Assembly (NCBI GenBank): GCA_039096225.1
Contig: JBBPEB010000011.1
Coordinates: 744,001-808,000 of the forward strand
From: Blastocystis sp. Blastoise
Taxonomy: Eukaryota > Sar > Bigyra > Opalinata > Blastocystidae
Reading direction: 5' to 3'
Length of the DNA stretch: 64,000 nucleotides
A program made the position numbers and the translations under genes. Every line of letters begins with the position of its first letter. Positions within the stretch are counted from its first letter, which is position 1. Shown piece after piece: positions 61,258-64,000 of the stretch. The notes under the pieces are model-generated. The model saw only the letters and a list, made by a program, of their open reading frames with translations, was not told where the DNA came from and did not search any database.

Positions 61258-62243
61258 TGTAGTTTAGGAAAGATATAAATTAAAATTGATTACACTTTTT
61301 CTCTTGTTATTTTTTTTATTTAGAATCAGAAAAAGAGAATCACGATTATTTCAGTGTATTAATATCAGAAAATAAATTTTTTCGTATTTATTTTTAAACC
61401 ATAAGAAACCCTACAGATCAAAAGACACAATTGTTGATGCCTAAAAAACACTGTGTTTTTTTACACTTAAACACTTCTATAACCATGTATTCATTATTTA
61501 TAAAGTCTACGTTGAATCTATTCTTATATTAAATCTAATGAATGCAAACATTACATATAAATCAACGATAATGAATATTACAAAACAATTGACTTAGAAA
61601 AACACTCCAGAATTAGTATTCTAATCAATATATGAGAATTGTCCAATCAACAAGCGATATTCCAACAGTTCTATCTATTGATTGGGTGATATTCTTATTT
61701 CCACATCATATCCATAGCATATTTATTCTTGATTAATTCATACTTTTCTATCCTTTTATTCTAAGATTATATAGAATTATACATTCAATTTGATTATATT
61801 TTATAAGTTCAGCATAATAAGTGAAACAAAAACATGTAAAACGCAAAAATAAAACTATAATACATATTAAAAAAATATTATAATTTCATGCATTTATTGC
61901 AAATAAGATAATGTCTACGATATGTATTCTATATATAAACCATTTTTATTTATAAAAGGAAATCATGAACACGGAGTTCATCAAAAATGGTATTAATTCA
62001 TGTTCAAATTCATAATTATCTTTAAGACACTATTTATAGAATTTAATGTTCATCATTGATTTTCTTGAATAGTATCAATTGAACAAACTAACAATAAATA
62101 TTCTAAAATGGGGTTTTTCGAGGAATCAGGAAAAAATACTGGATTCTGAATTGATTATCGTTGGATTCCCGTGAACATATTCGGAAACCAGACTCATGAT
62201 AGAACAATCGTGTTTCAATTTATAATTGATTTGTTTGCGTCTA
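61258..62243. promoter_or_regulatory. Divergent spacer between SLC12 and the second surface-protein gene
   Basis: 1 kb between two head-to-head starts, with no frames and no large microsatellites, unlike most spacers here. It must hold both promoters. Confidence 0.5.
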
Positions 62244-64000
62244 ATGAATAGTTTTTTGTTTATTTTGATATTCTTTCTGACATTAGCAAATTGTATGCCT
62301 TATGTTTAAAATGTTTCTATTTTGATATAGCTCAGATTGCTTGTAAAGAAAATGAATATGTTGGTATTATTCAAAAGATATATACTGGCTATGCTGAGGA
62401 TGAGTCTTATGAAATATGGAAAGGAGATAATAGTACTGGATCTCTTGTTTATTCATATCATGGTCAAAACAATGATACTTTAACGACTACAAGAGTTTTT
62501 AAATGCTTTGAAGAAGCTCAATATACTATGATTCTGAAATCTGAGTAAGTTTTAATGAGTATTCTATAAAAAGTATATATCATTGTTAACATATAGTGAT
62601 GGATATGGTTGGGGAACTTCATATAGTCCTTCTAGATTATCTGTGATCTATGGAGATACAGAACTTGTTCATGCTACAATTGATTGGAAATATAATAGTG
62701 AACGTTATGAAAAAATTATTTCATTTACATGTATATACTATAATTTTAAAGAATATATATTTTGAATATTTTCGTGGAGTTATTATAATATGAAATAATG
62801 ATATAAATAAATGTAATATATTTTATATAGTTCATGTTGATGTTCCTTTTGGTATACAAATAAAATATACAGATATACCCCAAGAAGGAAATGATTGGAA
62901 GTTTCCTGATTATAATGATAGTGATTGGTTGGTTGCGACGAGTGGCCAATTACCTTCTGTCAATGTAACGACTCGTTATTACCGTTTATCTACGTTACTT
63001 CCTGAAAATACATATGCATTAACTTCTATTAATTATATTATACAAACAGATGGAGGTATTATTGTATATACTAATGGAAATGAAGTGTATAAATATAATA
63101 TGCCAATGTATATATTATTTTATTGTTATGTTTATTATTATGTTAACTATGTATATATAGTGGTATTATTAATTCAAAATGTTCAGCTATTCAAGAAACA
63201 CCAGAAGAAAATGAACTTAAAAGGTATTTTATTTATTTTATTTGTTTTGTTTTTATTTTATTTTTATTTTTATTTTGTTTTTATTTTATTTATTTATTTA
63301 TTTTATTTTATTTTATTTTATTTTATTTATTTTATTTTATTATATTTTATTTTATTTTATATATAATATATATATAGTTTTACAATATATAAAGGTTTTA
63401 TTCCATCCGTACAATTTGCTTCTAATGTTATTACTGCTATTGAAATACATGGATATATATCGAAAGATATTCATGAAAAATGTATATTATACATTATTTA
63501 TATATTATATTTTTATTATATATATATTATTATATATTATAGATATTGATATTGAAAGAACAGATATATTTGATATTAGTTTACAATGGATAACACTTGA
63601 AGATGGAGGTATTTTTTTATATTTATAAATTTTTTTATATTTGTTTATATACTATATATATTTATATATATATATATATAGAATGTACAAATAATCGTTT
63701 GTACGAAGGTACATTTGATTGTTCGGAACCCCCAAATCAACCTCTTAACGCTTGTAAACGTATTTATGATAATAGTGTGAAGAGTTATTATGAATCTGCT
63801 AGTGGTAAATCAGTAAATACAACGTATTATCTTCAAAATGGAAGGTATATAGAATATTATATTATATTATATTATAATATTTATTTATTTAATAATAATT
63901 ATTATTATACTAAACTGTTTATTCATAATAATTAATACATATATATATATACTATATAGAAGTGAATATATAAGTGAATATTTTATATCCGTGGGAGAAG
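62244..64000 (+). CDS. Secreted/membrane modular protein, relative of the 39-46 kb gene (3' end outside window)
   Basis: The start MNSFLFILIFFLTLANSQ is a clear signal peptide. The first domain (ACKENEYVGIIQKIYTGYA, then EIWKGDNSTGSLVYSYHGQN and DGYGWGTSYSPSRLSVIYGD) resembles a GDGW-type beta-sandwich seen in many secreted proteins. Next is an A-type jelly-roll block: IPQEGNDWKFPDYNDSDWLV and YIIQTDGGIIVYTNGNEVYK. It matches the Trp/Asp pattern and the GIIIYINGNE strand of the large gene at 39042-46355. ECTNNRLYEGTFDC with ACKRIYDNSVKSYYE begins a Cys-containing segment. The gene runs off the right edge at a copy of the GC palindrome (ATATCCGTGGGAGAAG). Family relation is clear; function is unknown. 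Confidence 0.8.

Overview
The window is nuclear DNA from a very AT-rich, intron-dense eukaryote. Genes are broken into short exons. Almost every intron starts GTATAT and ends TATATAG, and stop codons are standard (mostly TAA). Proteins carry poly-asparagine and Ser/Thr/Asn-rich stretches, and (AAT)n, (TTA)n, (TA)n and (ATAA)n microsatellites fill introns and spacers. The conserved genes (Sin3, RBBP5/Swd1, VTA1, ITPK1, an RHBDL4-like rhomboid, RBM26/27-like) point to a free-living opisthokont or amoebozoan-grade protist or early-diverging fungus. Anaerobic gut fungi are one AT-rich candidate, but the sequence alone does not settle the lineage.

Layout. 1-941 (-): 5' part of a TBL2-like WD40 gene. 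1005-4822: a 3.8-kb element with perfect 243-bp terminal inverted repeats and no coding capacity, sitting in the short divergent promoter between that gene and a 14-exon M17 leucyl aminopeptidase (4922-9059, +). 10642-12919 (+): unrecognised acidic protein with a PH-like segment. 13893-15366 (-): rhomboid of the RHBDL4 type lacking the catalytic His. 15737-17383 (-): ITPK1-type inositol phosphate kinase. 18283-23951 (+): Sin3 co-repressor. 24339-25098 (+): small coiled-coil/beta protein. 25607-26188 (-): tetraspan membrane protein. 26991-28570 (-): VTA1/LIP5. 28762-31643 (+): THUMP-type RNA methyltransferase. 32175-33739 (+): RBBP5/Swd1. 34416-38212 (+): RBM26/27-like RNA-binding protein. 39042-46355 (+): large type I membrane protein with repeated putative-Ig modules. 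46424-52853: a CACTA-type element (12-bp inverted ends, AAT target duplication) carrying a broken multi-exon gene. 53257-55879 (-): class 3 lipase. 56712-61257 (-): SLC12 cation-chloride cotransporter. 62244-64000 (+): 5' part of a second modular surface protein.

Main discoveries. (1) Two introns, in the THUMP methyltransferase (31227-31361) and in the lipase (55298-55406, -), have no usable GT-AG boundaries but are perfect U12-type AT-AC introns (ATATCCTT...TTTCTTAAT...AC). Removing them restores the conserved NPPYG motif in the first case and a continuous frame in the second. (2) Two different DNA transposon structures can be delimited to the base. (3) A GC-rich palindrome, TTCCCRYGGGAA, recurs across genes, strands and frames far more often than this base composition predicts. 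(4) The rhomboid has Asn where the catalytic His should be.

The genes are mostly unrelated housekeeping and chromatin/RNA functions, with no operon-like logic. Sin3 and RBBP5 are both chromatin-complex subunits. The two modular surface proteins, about 16 kb apart, look like members of one family.
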